Assembly (NCBI GenBank): GCA_014155875.1
Contig: JACEFZ010016099.1
Span: forward strand, 1-64,000
DNA: 64,000 bases
Direction: 5' to 3'
Source of the DNA: Cepaea nemoralis
Taxonomy: Eukaryota > Mollusca > Gastropoda > Stylommatophora > Helicidae
In this document: positions 32,862 to 45,739 of the stretch, one piece after another
Layout: every line of letters begins with the position of its first letter
How positions within the stretch are numbered: position 1 is the stretch's first letter
Made by a program: the position numbers and the translations under genes
The notes under the pieces: model-generated
Told to the model about the DNA's origin: nothing
Seen by the model: only the letters and a program-made list of their open reading frames with translations
Databases searched by the model: none

Positions 32862-32984
32862 TCTTTTACATGACATCACATTCAACCCCAGGCTGTTTGT
32901 GATTGCTTGACAAGTTTACGTTCAGTAGTTTGCTACTGCTTTTTGAACGATTGGACACTCATATCATTGTTTGAAAACATTATT
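32862..32984 (-). mobile_element. SINE-D copy inserted in minisatellite
   Basis: Reverse core AAGTTTACGTTCAGTAGTTT and end ATATCTTTTACATGACAT, with array units on both sides. Confidence 0.75.
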
Positions 32985-33011
32985 CCACCCTTCTCTAACG
33001 TATCTTTCGAA

Positions 33012-33580
33012 TTTCCTTTATAACTGTAAATGACAACTCATCATTTGTACAGTTGTGGTTCTAGTAAGTCAAACCATAACTTGCTTCTATCCATGGTTAT
33101 TGTATTGGCCTTTGATAACACTTTGGTTATCATTTCTTTGTCACATTCAGCCTACCTCTTATTATCTTCATGATCCCCCAATAATAATTTTTTTTTTTTT
33201 TGCTCTAACTTCTTCTTGCCTGTGCGATAACCATCTGTTTTCTCACGGCTACAAATGCCTTATTCTCTCGTCATTATTTATGATATTTACATCTTTCAAG
33301 CACTTGATTCGACCCGGGTGGCTTAGTAAACGGAAGAAGTAGCTGAGAACAGCTTTTATAAACTGACAGTGAATGTCGGGAAAAGGAATCCATGTTTTGG
33401 AGTTGTCTTCCTGCGTCGCTGTCTAGTTAATTTAATACCTTTCACCCAGCTCTAATACCCAGGAAGTATTTCTGTGCCTCGTTCTTTATTTCTCATGACT
33501 TCCGTTTCTGCTGTTTGTATATGTCTATTTCAACGTTCACTTCTCTTGTGTGCAATCCGTTGTCTCGCGCTTTATTTTCC
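33012..33580. other. Unassigned stretch
   Basis: I see no gene or named repeat. Confidence 0.35.
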
Positions 33581-33582
33581 TC

Positions 33583-33923
<341 letters not shown>

Positions 33924-34384
33924 GCCTGTCTCCACACGTATCTGCCTACCTCACTACTTATTTACCTACCTACTTACCTGTCTCCGTCCGTCTGTCCGTC
34001 TGCAGTACTCATGTGTGATGACATTCTAACAATACTCATGTTTTAGGGCAGACTTGAAATACTCCCCACTGACATCGCCAGCCTCACGTGTCAAGTCAAA
34101 GGCAACAACCCCAGTATTCTGTCACAGAAAGTAATTAAACAACAAGACAGCAATAAGACAATTAATCGCTCTTAAATTACACGCTTTTTTTAACGAGTAG
34201 TATTAGATACGCATTTAATGTTTGTTTTCTCAAATAGTGCTTACGAAATAGCAAACCTACATTCTAGCTGTATAAAGACACAGCGATATTCAATATTGTT
34301 TTCTAGACTCCAAACATAATAAATAAAACATAACACCATAAAAATTTTCATAGAAACGATCACAGAATAACAAGGGTTTAAAAT

Positions 34385-34620
34385 AAAAGAACATCGATTT
34401 TAAAGCACCGGATTTGATCCCATATAGCTCGATCTCTTTCCGCAGGGTGGCCTGCCGAAAGTGGCGCACATAGCACCAACTCCGTAGCACCAGCGACGAC
34501 CGCCTAGAGTCTCCGCGAGAACTGAACTCGTGAACAGAACAACGTAGTCGGGAGTCGAACCGATAAACTTTGCTCGCGAGGCTGGCGGTGTAACCATCTC
34601 GCCAAGGAAACTCCCTCAAT
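34385..34620 (-). mobile_element. SINE-C copy
   Basis: The minus strand has A-box-like TTGGCGAGATGG and B-box GGTTCGACTCC; the body matches the family seen at 11585. Confidence 0.8.
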
Positions 34621-34724
34621 GACCACAGTTAACAATGGGGACTTTACATCTCACAAATGTTTGCTATCTTGTGCTCCGTAATCAGCAAAACAGAATACCA
34701 TGGGCAGACAGAAAAACAACGGTC

Positions 34725-35003
34725 AAGTCCTGCAAGAAACAAATGAAAATCGGACAATCATTTGAGAAATTAGACGTAGTCACAATTTTTTGGTCACGTT
34801 ATGAGAAGCAATAAATTGGAGAACTTGGTGACAACTGGCAAGACCGAGTTGAAGAGAACAAGGGGACGGCAGAGAAGTAAATACCTGGATGGATTGGCCA
34901 CATGGCATGGTCGAGAAAAGAACACAGAACTGATCCACGACTCTGGTGATCGAGTGAGATGGCGAAACATGTCCGCCCACGCTTATCGATCGGCATTGCA
35001 CAA

Positions 35004-35004
<1 letters not shown>
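34725..35004 (+). pseudogene. LINE ORF2 tail (family 4), copy 2
   Basis: The most readable copy: VMRSNKLENLVTTGKTELKR, TRGRQRSKYLDGLATWHGRE, LIHDSGDRVRWRNMSAHAYR, then LHK running into (GAT)n. The basic GRQR block followed by RVRWRNM is the usual LINE C-terminus. Confidence 0.8.

Positions 35005-35091
<87 letters not shown>
35005..35091. repeat. (GAT)n at LINE 3' end
   Basis: About 29 units of GAT/ATG directly after the LINE tail. Confidence 0.97.
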
Positions 35092-35093
<2 letters not shown>

Positions 35094-35299
35094 TCAACAA
35101 CAATGCAGGCTGTTTAAAAAAAATCGATTAATTAAATAGTGGACAACATCAGCAAATAATAAATTAACGTAATAAGTATTAGAACACGCACCTTTCTTTT
35201 GGCAACACACAATCTAGACTGAGTCATGGACCATCCCACAGTAATAAATTAGGAAAGTCGCGGCTGTTTAAAATTAAATGTTACAGAAGAATGGTTTAG

Positions 35300-35420
35300 A
35301 ACACCATGGACCAAGAGATAAACAAAACTACTGAACATCTACAAGCTCTGAACATACGACATGAAAACTGGCTCATCAACAGAATTCTGTTAGGAAAACT
35401 GAAATTTATTTGGCAATGTT
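35300..35420 (+). pseudogene. Probable LINE ORF2 C-terminal fragment
   Basis: MDQEINKTTEHLQALNIRHE, then WLINRILLGKLKFIWQC, resembles the LINE segment before the GHV/GHL motif. Short and decayed. Confidence 0.35.
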
Positions 35421-35848
35421 AAATGTCAACATCTTGATGTTGAAAGAACAGCTATAGAAGCGATTGAAGCAATAGAAGCGATAGAAGCAAAGAAAGAAGA
35501 AGAGGCATTGGTTGAATAGAACGAAGATGGAAATAAGAAATTAAAGACGATTGTGGTCATGAAGATGCATGAAACAGGGAAGTCGACGAGAAACTTGCAT
35601 GGCCGTGATGAGGGTCGGAGCTCTTTAATGGTCTTGCTTCATAATGACGAGTGTGTAATTCATTAGTTTGAGAGACTGACAATATCATATCGAACCTCAT
35701 ACCATTTGCTTCGGAAATCTCTCGTTCACAATTTTCTGGGTATGATAGAACAGAAAGCCATACTGATGAAGTCGTCAATTACACCCCTTACTGACGAGGC
35801 CTTGGGCACCGAGGTCCTAAAAGGGTGCGGTTATCCTCATGCTAATAT

Positions 35849-36176
35849 AGTGGTTCTCAACCGATGGGGAATTCCCCCTCCTCCCCCCCAGGGGATTTTA
35901 TGGTTTCCATGGGGGGGGGGGGGGGGAATTAAGATTATTTCAAGATCGCGTTAATACAAGAACCGATTACTTGATATTGTTTTTTCCCCTTCATATTGTA
36001 CGATTCTGAACGTCTCACCCTTCTAAAATTCAATTTATAAGGTAAGTAAACCCACAAATCATGTTTTATGTGGACGTCTAGACTTTTTTTTAGTATGCAC
36101 TATTAAATTTAGCTTCTATTATTACGTATACTGTATAAGGGCGGGTCTGGGATTTTTAGGTAGGAAATAAGAAAGG
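35849..36176. mobile_element. hAT-type MITE, truncated, opposite orientation to the copy at 22856
   Basis: Starts TAGTGGTTCTCAACC, shares GATTATTTCAAGATCGCGTT and the interior, and stops after TTTTTAGGTAGGAAATA without a second inverted repeat. A G16 run is at 35911-35926. Confidence 0.85.
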
Positions 36177-36239
36177 ACTAGTAGGAAAGTGCTAGTAGGA
36201 CTACAAGTACAGAAGCAGCTTTGTGGTGGATTTTCTCTA

Positions 36240-37365
36240 AGATCAGACATCTCAACTTGCTTCTGTTTCTCAAGATTGTGCTTATGAATACTTCTGTTAT
36301 CTAGTTCTTGATGTTGTCTAGTGTCCTCTGATTTCTAGATTTGTATGTTGTTTAGTGTGACCTCTGATTTCTTGTTCTATCTGTTTGTTTTTAGAGTGAA
36401 CCCTGATTTCTAGTTTTGTCTGTTGTTTAGTGCGTCCTCTTGATTTCTAGTTTTGTCTGTTGTTTAGTGCGTCCTCTTGATTTCTACTTCTACATGTTGT
36501 TTAATATGTCCTTTAATTTCTTGTTCTTTCTGTTGTTTATTGTGTTTTCTGATTTCAAGTTTGTTCTGTTATCTATAGCGTCCTCTGATTTCTAATGCTA
36601 GCTGTTGTTTAGTGCGTCCTCTGATTTCTACTTCTCTGTGTACTTTAGTACGTCCTATTATCTGGTTCTTTTTGCTGTTTAGTGCCCTCTGATTTCTAGC
36701 TCTTTATATTTTTTACTTGACCTCTGATTTCTAGTTCTTTCTGTTGTCTAGAGTGTCCTCTTTATTCTAGCTCTTTCTGTTGTCTAGTGTGTCGTCTGAT
36801 TTCTAGTTTTTCTATTGTTCAGTGCCCTCTGATTTCTAATTCTTTCTGTTGTCTAGTGTGTCCTCTGATTTATAACTCCTTATTTTGTCTAGTGTGTCGT
36901 CTGATTTCTAATTCTTTCTGTTGTCTAGTGTGTTCTCTGATTTATAACTCCTTATTTTGTCTAGTGTGTCGTCTGATTTCTAATTCTTTCTGTTGTCTAG
37001 TGTGTCCTCTGATTTATAACTCCTTATTTTGTCTAGTGTGTCGTCTGATTTCTAATTCTTTCTGTTGTCTAGTGTGTTCTCTGATTTATAACTCCTTATT
37101 TTGTCTAGTGTGTCGTCTGATTTCTAATTCTTTCTGTTGTCTAGTGTGTCCTCTGATTTATAACTCCTTATTTTGTCTAGTGTGTCGTCTGATTTCTAAT
37201 TCTTTCTGTTGTCTAGTGTGTCGTCTGATTTCTAATTCTTTCTGTTGTCTAGTGTGTCCTCTGATTTATAACTCTTTATTTTGTCTAGTGTGTCGTCTGA
37301 TTTCTAGTTCTTTCTGTTGTCTAGCGTGTTCTCTGATTTCTGCTTATGTGTGATGTCTAGTGTCT
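36240..37365. repeat. 36-bp minisatellite with 72- and 144-bp higher-order units
   Basis: The A unit (TGATTTCTAATTCTTTCTG) alternates with the B unit (TGATTTATAACTCCTTATTT), each 36 bp. In the right half, A units also alternate between TCCT and TTCT endings, giving a 144-bp period. The left half is monomeric and diverged. The 188-codon Cys-rich frame at 36787 is an artefact. Confidence 0.92.
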
Positions 37366-37995
37366 GCGTTGTTGTTTTTGTTATTATTGTTGATCCATCG
37401 ACATCTAGACTTCATCTCTTCGGCCCAATGTCACGAAGTCACGATTGCCAATGAGTGTTCATCAGCTGTTATGTTTTCTACGTGTTCTTTTTGTCCTCTT
37501 CGGATGGACATGATGTGCTTAAAAATATCTGTAAAAGTTCATGCCCCATAATAGATACTGTTATCTTTTGTCTACTATGTCTCCTGGTTTTTATTTCCCT
37601 CATGTCTCTTAAGTGAGTGGTACTAACTGTCTGTAATTACTCATGATATGTCAATGGTCGAAACATGTCCTGGAGCGATTGGTAAATCGATTTAATTGAA
37701 ATAATTAATAGATGCTGTCCGGTTCCCTCAGCGAAGTTGGAATAAGTTTGTGTCTGGTGCTTGAATGGTAATCTTCTGCAGACTATCAGGATCCTGTAGA
37801 GTTTGAAATTCAGGGATGTTTCATCCGGCCATAGAGAAGACCTTTCTGAGGTGTATTTGGTACAATGTTGTACTATATGTTATAAGAAAATGTCAGAAAA
37901 CAAAACCGATAAGTCGAATAAGTACACTTTACAAGAAAATAAGCGCCAGTGGTGTTGCTTCCAGAGCCTTCGTGTGCAAACAAGCAACTAACATA
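37366..37995. other. Unassigned stretch
   Basis: I see no gene or named repeat. Confidence 0.35.
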
Positions 37996-38547
37996 GACTG
38001 ACTGATCTCATCTCATCGTGTTCCTCTTGTACCTTTCTGTGTCCACGTGAAGTTTAAACAGCGGGAGTGTGCTCGTTAATTGGCTTCATATGTCGAGATT
38101 CACATGGACTCTATCCATCGTGTACCTAGTTGGCCTCTTCTTCTGGTTCCATTTTGTCCGTCCACTATTGCTTGTTGTGGTATACTGTTAGTTGATAGCC
38201 TAATTTTATGGTCGAACCATTTAACTTGCTGTTTTCTGATGAAATCTAGCACTGATATATTCCCCAACTCTAGTCCTGACTTCTTCATTTCTGATTTTCT
38301 CTCTTCTTGATACATTGAGTTTCATCTCGGAAATCTCATTTTCAGTGTTGTAATTTTTCTTTTCTCTTTCTCTGCCATTGTCTAGATTTGGCATTGGTAG
38401 CATAGAGTTTTTAAGAAAATTGTGTTGTAGAGTGATATTTTAGTATACACTGATACGTGTTTGTTCTTTAGTGTTGGTGCCATTTGTCCAATAAGTTGGT
38501 TTGCCTTATGTCATCTATTTACTATCTCGTCTTCTGATTTGCCAATT

Positions 38548-38690
<143 letters not shown>

Positions 38691-39035
38691 CACACTTATT
38701 TCCTAATTACTTGAAACTCTTGACTTGTTTTCAGGGGATGGTCTTTTGGATGAGTATTTGTTGTTGTTTTTTTCTTTGGTTATAGTCATTACCTATGTTT
38801 TACTAATGGTAATTTTCATGTTATGTTCTTTTGTTTTTCGAACTTCGTGTAGACTTTGTGTGGACTTGCTTCTGATTTCGCTATTATTGCTTGATCGTCT
38901 ACAAATAGGAGTTCTTTAATGGTGTAATTTGCAGTTGATTCTTCTTGTGTGTTCTGTCTTCATGCAGTGTTGTTACGGTCTCTGTTTGACTGATTGCTTT
39001 ACATGTGTTGTCTATATAGGTTATGAATAAGAGGG

Positions 39036-39036
39036 A

Positions 39037-39118
<82 letters not shown>

Positions 39119-39195
39119 GGCAGGCATGTAGGCAGGCAGGCAGACAGACAGACAGACAGACAGACCGGACAGACCCGACAGACCAGACAGACCAG
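39036..39195. repeat. (GA)n, (CAGA)n, (CAGG)n compound
   Basis: GA run, then CAGA, GGCA, CAGA and GACC blocks. Confidence 0.95.
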
Positions 39196-39430
39196 ACACC
39201 TATTACTCTGGTGAAGGGATTTGTGTGTCCCCTATTTGTTCTTACAGTGCATTCACTGTTGTTGTATACGCTTCTACATACGTTTGTTAGATGTGTACTC
39301 ACTCCATATCGTTTAAGGAATTCCCACAGCTTGTTTCTATTTACTCTATCAAATGACTTTTCTTTGTCTACAAAGGCTAAGTAGTGTGTTTCATTAAATT
39401 CGATCGATTTTTGTGTAAGTTTTCAAAGCG

Positions 39431-41925
39431 CAAATATGGCATCTGTGGCATAACCACTAACCACCATTATTCAGTTGACAAGAATGCACGCCAAAGAGAG
39501 GGGAAAATATAAAACAATTGACGGCGCAAAACTCAAAACTGAAACCAGAGCTTAAAACTGACGCACCATCAAAACTGGAACTGAACAAGTGACAGATGAC
39601 GTCAATTCTGGGAAAGATTTCATCAGCCAAGGCACAAGAGATCATTGGATAAAAAGAGACACGTGACAACGCCTCTATTTGAAAACCCGCTTAGAATATG
39701 TTAATCGCGCACTCTTTCTGCAAACTGCCTGATGAACAGACGTGAAAGCTAGTGTGACCGATTTTCAAATAGGGAAGGCAGAATGTCTGAATCCGAGGTA
39801 AGCTTGTTATTCCTTTGATTAAACTGATGACCAGATGTATCAAGTATCAAGTAATGGTAATGTCAATTGAATTGTATTATTATAAATTAAAACCTCTGAA
39901 ATGTAAAATGCTCGACTGTTAGATTCTGACGACGCAAAGCCGATTCCCGGGCAAACTGACAATCTACTACTCTCTTCGAATACTGCAATCTCTGATATTC
40001 TTAAAGATAATTATTAACTTTAAGAAGTGCATAATACTACTACATTCTATTCTGGACAACTGTACGAAGTGATGATTCTAAGGCAATCTTGTGCATTTCC
40101 TCTGAACCACTGCTTAAAATGCTATCACTATCTACAGCTAAAATGACAGTTCGTGTACTAGAATGAGTGCCTTGTTCTAAAACAGACTTATCTATGTCTA
40201 TTTTCAATTTAGAAAGCTGAAAGAGAAATCAAATCTTCCCTTTCTCCTTCATCTATTGAATAAATAGGGTTTTATGGAATAAATATTTATATTTGTGTCA
40301 AATTTTAATTAGATAAGGGCACTTATGAACTGCATTACATCAGAAAAGTTGTGCTTCGCGGAACTCCACCACCAGAAGTTGACTTAACTCATTACTCAAC
40401 ACAACTTAAAAACACAACCCCACACCACCCAACACTCAACACCACACCACCCAACACTCAACACAACAACAACAGATAATGGGAAAGGAGTTATTATACA
40501 CAGAAGAAGAAGAAGTTGGTTAATTGGGAAAACACAGAGAATCATTTATACACACTACAAACCCAATTGAGTGATAGAAATGTTATAAATGTATGTCATT
40601 TATTTACATGCATCTTGACACCTCCTCACTCTTGTCACTGTCTTACTGTACACGTCTCACTGACCCCAGGTCCAATGAGAACTTACATACAGCAGGAACC
40701 AACTGAGACAAGGCGTACACAGTGTGATAAACTCTGACCACCCCAAATTAACCCAACACTAGATTAGAGAAAAGAAGAGAGGGGGGGGGGGGGAACTAGT
40801 TCCTACTTCAGGAATTTAGGTTTCTTCTGACCTACTTCTAGAATATTGCATTGATAGGATTGTATATGTTTATGTGAATTTTACACAGTGAAGTCTTGGT
40901 GGCAACCCATTGGCAACCAATTGGCATCCAACTGGCAACCAACTGGCCAACCAACCAAACCAGACCCGAGAGAGAAAGAGATGAACAGCACTTGAGATGG
41001 AGGATGACTTGGCCCTGAGCAGAGTATGGGGAGGCCTTCAGAGGAGCTACACGGGCAGACCTGAAGTGGATCCATCAGTCAATGGACCCAGGCCTATCCT
41101 AATCCTCCAAATCATAAGGTTATCTCTCTCTTAGAAAGAAAACACACAACACTCAGTTTTCAAGAACTGATACCTAAATGTAGATTCATCATCTTCACAC
41201 TTAACATGTACAACATTCAAATGTATACCATGTTTCCACTCTTATTGACATCTCATGTATTGATGCTTATTTGTTGATGGTCTGTGACATTGGTCCTATA
41301 TGCATTTTTCTAATTTATCTTGTGCAAACCACCAGAGAAAGTGTATTTACCAAGCCAGAAGACACAGGCCCATTCAATAAATAATTAACTGTCACTGATC
41401 TTATGTTGATTTATTAGTTCAACCTATCTGTGATTCACCTTTTAATGTGTACATCATGTGGTCAAGATCTATTGTGATTGGTTATGTGTTTAATTGTTTA
41501 AAAACAAATTCAATCAGGATGAAATACTAAAAATGGGGAGGAAAGACTAGGTCTATCAACTGCTCAATATCCATGCTTTCTTAACATAAATCAGGCTGAG
41601 AGAATTCTCCAGACTTTCCTCAGATTTGATAAACAAAAGGGGGGCTCAAGAGCTATAAGGATCTTTGGAGAAGGGGCAGAATCCCAGTTGGTATTTATTA
41701 TTCTCACCAGGGCCATAATCTATATCTCCTAGACTAAATTAAATAAGACGAGGCCTGCAGATAACTCGAGGGTCATATTCTGGGGTTATTGAAGATAGAA
41801 GAGGATGGGGCCCAACTTCTTTGATTAGAAATGGGGCATGCACCACAGTGATTTCCCACTCCCTTCAGAATATATGACAGCATCTATGCATCTTTTGTTT
41901 CTCCTAAATCCAAGTTATATTTAAT
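39431..41925. other. Mostly unassigned; small local repeats
   Basis: I find no host gene. There is a two-copy CACCACCCAACACTCAACAC near 40422-40465, a G13 run at 40781-40793, and a weak LINE-like RWRM segment near 41000 that I do not call. No long open frames. Confidence 0.4.
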
Positions 41926-41929
41926 TTAG

Positions 41930-42095
41930 CTGGAGTTCTATTGTAGGTCGTAGTCTTTTCACGAGAATTTTGCAAACTATGTTTACAGTATGAATAAAAG
42001 GAGAAATATCTCTGTATTGTGCGCAGTCTCTTTTACTGCCTTTGTTTTCTTTTTTTTTTCTAAATTGGGATAATTATGGCGCTTCCCCAGTCTCG
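41930..42095 (-). pseudogene. LINE RT N-terminal fragment
   Basis: The minus strand reads WGSAIIIPI, then CAQYRDISPF and VNIVCKILVKRLRP in a shifted frame. This equals the W..a.viPi ... nYR.IsLl ... kilarRl block at the start of LINE RTs. Confidence 0.6.
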
Positions 42096-42139
42096 TGGTG
42101 ACTGTTGTTCTACCCGAACAAGTGTACTACGACGCATGA

Positions 42140-42235
42140 CCAACTTGTTTCTGCATCGTGGCGTTGTCATTTGGAGGTGATAAGGTTCACATCCCGGTCG
42201 ATAACTATAGCTTTCGATTGTTATGTTATCTAGTG
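42140..42235 (+). mobile_element. tRNA-like SINE head
   Basis: GGTTCACATCCCGGTCG matches a B-box; closely related to the GGTTCGAATCCCGGTCGGTA of 43860-43945. Confidence 0.45.
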
Positions 42236-43505
42236 CGTTATCAAGCCTCTACTTTCTTCTTCTACTTCTATGAGGCCCAAACAATACATGCGTGTTTATT
42301 TATTGTAGCTTAAAATGTTCTGCTTTTACATACTCTAAAATATGAAATATTAACGTGAAGAACCAGATAAAAGGCTGAGAGACCAACAAATAAGAAAAAG
42401 AAAACAATTACTGTCACTTACTGAAATAATAGTCAAGACAACTTCATATTTCTCTGCCTACATTACGAAATATTAATGCGCATTGTATGCCAGGATGGCA
42501 GATAATAACGACGTAATGCACAGTAAATCTTTCGCTTCAAGTGCTGGAAAAGTGGCCACAATTGCAAAAACAGGAAGCAAAAGATAACACGATGGGGCTG
42601 TGTAATATTATAATGAAAAGTTCATGCGATGAAACTGTATAACGGGGTAACTGCCCCTGTGGTTTGTTCCTGTATACCATTATATGAGTGTTAGTTACAG
42701 CATAGGTTTTAACATATACTTAGATGAAGGTAGTACATTTAAGAGAGGACAACTACTTATAAGATGTCTGCCTGTCTATGCTTATCAGTCCGTATCCATT
42801 ACTCCATCCGTCTGTCTATCTGTTTGTGTCTCTGTCTGTTAGCGTGTGTCCATGTTTTGCTGCCTACTCTTAACCGTCATCATCTTCCACTTTTACCGTC
42901 AAGCGTCGCCGGAAGATATAGGTGATGTTCCAGTTCCCGCCATGAAGCACTGGGTTAGTTTCAATCCTTGCAATAGTACAATTTTACAACAGCAACGTCT
43001 GCAGCAGCACATCACTTGCAACAACAATAGCAACATCAACTACAACAGTAGTAACAGCAAAACAACAACAAGAAAAGCGACATCAATAGCCATACCAATA
43101 ACAACTCCAACACCAACATTATCAACACCAGCAACAAGTACCATCGGCACAACCCTCTTGAGATAATTCTATCGTCTGATAGAAAATGCCTTGCAGAGAT
43201 TAGAAAAGAACCACAAGATAGCCTTGTCTAAGATGGAAAACCTCATCATCAGCATTAACTGCCAAGCCGATATTCGTGGGCGGTCATGGTTCGCCATCGC
43301 ACATAATCGCCCGGATCGTGGATCAAGTGTCTGTTCTTGTCAACTGCATTTAGACAAAGAAATAACATAATACAAGCCTAATATTTACAAGAAACACTAC
43401 AATACACAGATCACACAACATCACTAGTACATATCAGAGCGAATAACATAGCCTTTGAAATGATCACCACACTGGACATTCAACAACAAACTACTACAAC
43501 ATATA
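42236..43505. other. Unassigned; CAACA-rich part near 42985-43150
   Basis: CAACA-rich simple sequence gives a Thr/Asn-rich frame at 42846-43166. I do not call a gene. Confidence 0.4.
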
Positions 43506-43508
43506 TCC

Positions 43509-43680
<172 letters not shown>

Positions 43681-43859
43681 ACTACTTCTTCCTCCACTAC
43701 CAATATTACTACTAAAACCATTGGTATAGAACCCAGTGTAGAAATAATTACACATTAATTGTTTGTCGTTCATAGAATTAGAAGCACATAACGGCGCCTC
43801 TCTGCATTAACAAGTGTATTTCTCTGCTGGAACGTGTGTTCTTCTTGTTGGTCTTGCGT

Positions 43860-44060
43860 CGAAGTACATTTGTTCTTGTAGCGAGGCGCTGTCGTCATTT
43901 TGATGTGACAGGTTCGAATCCCGGTCGGTAGCTATGTATCCATTATGGACGTACATTTACAGCGGGAATTTGTCTGATCAATCACATTCGCTACCGCCAT
44001 GAGTTGTAGTTATTATGCCGTTTTTTGAAGCACAATGAAACAAACTATCGTCTGTCAAGA
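43860..44060 (+). pseudogene. tRNA-like head next to a C2H2-finger LINE tail
   Basis: A B-box-like GGTTCGAATCCCGGTCGG is followed by RTFTAGICLINHIRYRHEL, the remnant of a finger like that at 57590, and the family end CAAACTATCGTCTGTCAAGA. Confidence 0.55.
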
Positions 44061-44094
44061 CGGCAATATGCCAGTAGTACAGAAAATATAACGG

Positions 44095-44370
44095 GACAAT
44101 TCCTCAAGAAATAACAATAACAACCGTAAATTGATTAGACGTAAACAGCCAAGTGCGTTTGGGCACAATACGAGGAGAAATACACTTGAAATATTAGTGA
44201 CAACTGGAAAACGTGATGGGGAAAAAACAAGAGGAAGACATAGAGAAAAAACTGAATGGTTTGGCCACATGGATTAATCGGAACAAGAACACATTCCTGA
44301 TAACAAAACTGGTAATCATGTGATAAAGAGAACAATGATCGCATAAGCTTATCGACAAAACACAAAATGA
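44095..44370 (+). pseudogene. LINE ORF2 tail (family 4), copy 3
   Basis: Matches copies at 30275 and 34725 at nucleotide level (AGTGACAACTGGAAAACG, TGGTTTGGCCACATGG) but has many indels. Confidence 0.6.
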
Positions 44371-44756
44371 TAAATGTAATTTTCTCTCACACCAATGTAG
44401 ATGTGGAATCACGGCGAAAAACAGAACTCAAATTCGAGAAATTTGTCTACTGAATGGCTTTCTGAGACCCCATTGTGATTGACTAGGATCCATTTCTCAT
44501 GGGCCAAGTGTGAACTGGATCATAAATGACAAGGCCACAGATTTGTCGGGGTCGACGACGAGGAAAATAAGCAATTCAATGTGGGTCGATTGCCAGGAAA
44601 TGTGACGTTTGTCCATTTACTGACCTGGAAAATGAATTTCTTTTTGGGACCTTGAACGCAGCAGAATTGACGAATGTGGAACAGTGAATGTATTGGTGAA
44701 AAGGGAACGTTCTTCTGTGTCTTATTTAATCTTTAAATATATATAATGTTTAGGCT

Positions 44757-44768
44757 ACACACACACTT

Positions 44769-44805
<37 letters not shown>

Positions 44806-44861
44806 CGCGCGCCCATGCATGCATGCACACACGCACGCAGACACACACACACACACACACA
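44757..44861. repeat. (CA)n with ACGC/GCAT blocks
   Basis: CA repeats interrupted by ACGCGCGC and GCATGCATGC. Confidence 0.95.
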
Positions 44862-45451
44862 CGAGGGAGCTTCAAGTGAAAAACTTTAACGTTATATGTT
44901 TTGGTGAATATATTCTGAAAAAGTAAAGGACAAATGTATCATTGTTCGAGGTAGTCACGAGTGCTTTCAATTCAAGTCCTCCAGCGCCGATAAAGTGCTT
45001 GTATTCCTGTAGAAAACAATTCTATTGGTCACGTGTGTAACTACACTGTGGTCACTACTCGGTGTGCCTGTCCCGGTCGTGAACAGTCTGTCACAGAAGT
45101 CACGCCGTTTTGAAACTTCCTCCTCCATTCATACATTTGCTGGACTGACATGCATGACTGACCATATTGGACCTATATTCATCGATGAATAGCTATAGAT
45201 TTCACCCCTTCACTGATTTACAAAAAACAAAACAAACGGATAACAGAACACTACTCCTCTTTGATGCATGTAAAAAGTGGGACGGCCATCTTTAAACTGT
45301 CCTTATGACATCGCTGTGTTCGTCTGCACAACGATGTTTTGTGCTTAACACTCCTGACGTCATTAACAACAATATTGACAATTTACAAATCAATGGCATG
45401 CGTATTGAAATTTCTATCACACTTTTAAGGTTTTCATTTGAAACCGTTTCG
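44862..45451. mobile_element. Mariner-type MITE, copy 2
   Basis: Ends GAGGGAGCTTCAAGTGAAAA and TTTTCATTTGAAACCG correspond to the ends of the copy at 25294. The minus strand reads GIQALYRRWRT, stop, IESTRDYLEQ, again a mariner transposase C-terminus. A TA follows at 45452-45453; the left TA is lost in the CA repeat. Confidence 0.8.
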
Positions 45452-45739
45452 TATATATAATATATAATTCCTTCATATATATTTTCATGTAGATGTTTTC
45501 GTGCAGTTTGAACGCGCCAAGAACAGACATTAAAGCACTCGAGACATTCCCACACACGCTACTTTTTTTTATCTTCAACAACCAGCGAAGATTCACATTA
45601 CTAATAGTTGCAATATGATTATGTTTTTGTCTGGTCTTTCGTGTGTTATAAGTGTGCTGCCTAAAGCATTAGCCGCAACATCAATCTTGTTACGTGTAAT
45701 TGTATCGCACTACAGCTGACCGATTGAAATTCTCGTTTT

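Noticed and set aside
36787..37353. 188-codon Cys-rich repeat protein
   Set aside because: Translation of the 36-bp array. Its periodicity equals the DNA unit and there is no non-repeat part.
40870..41110. Possible LINE tail (RWRM, then TRADLKW)
   Set aside because: Only a weak resemblance in one frame, with stops and no supporting nearby motif.
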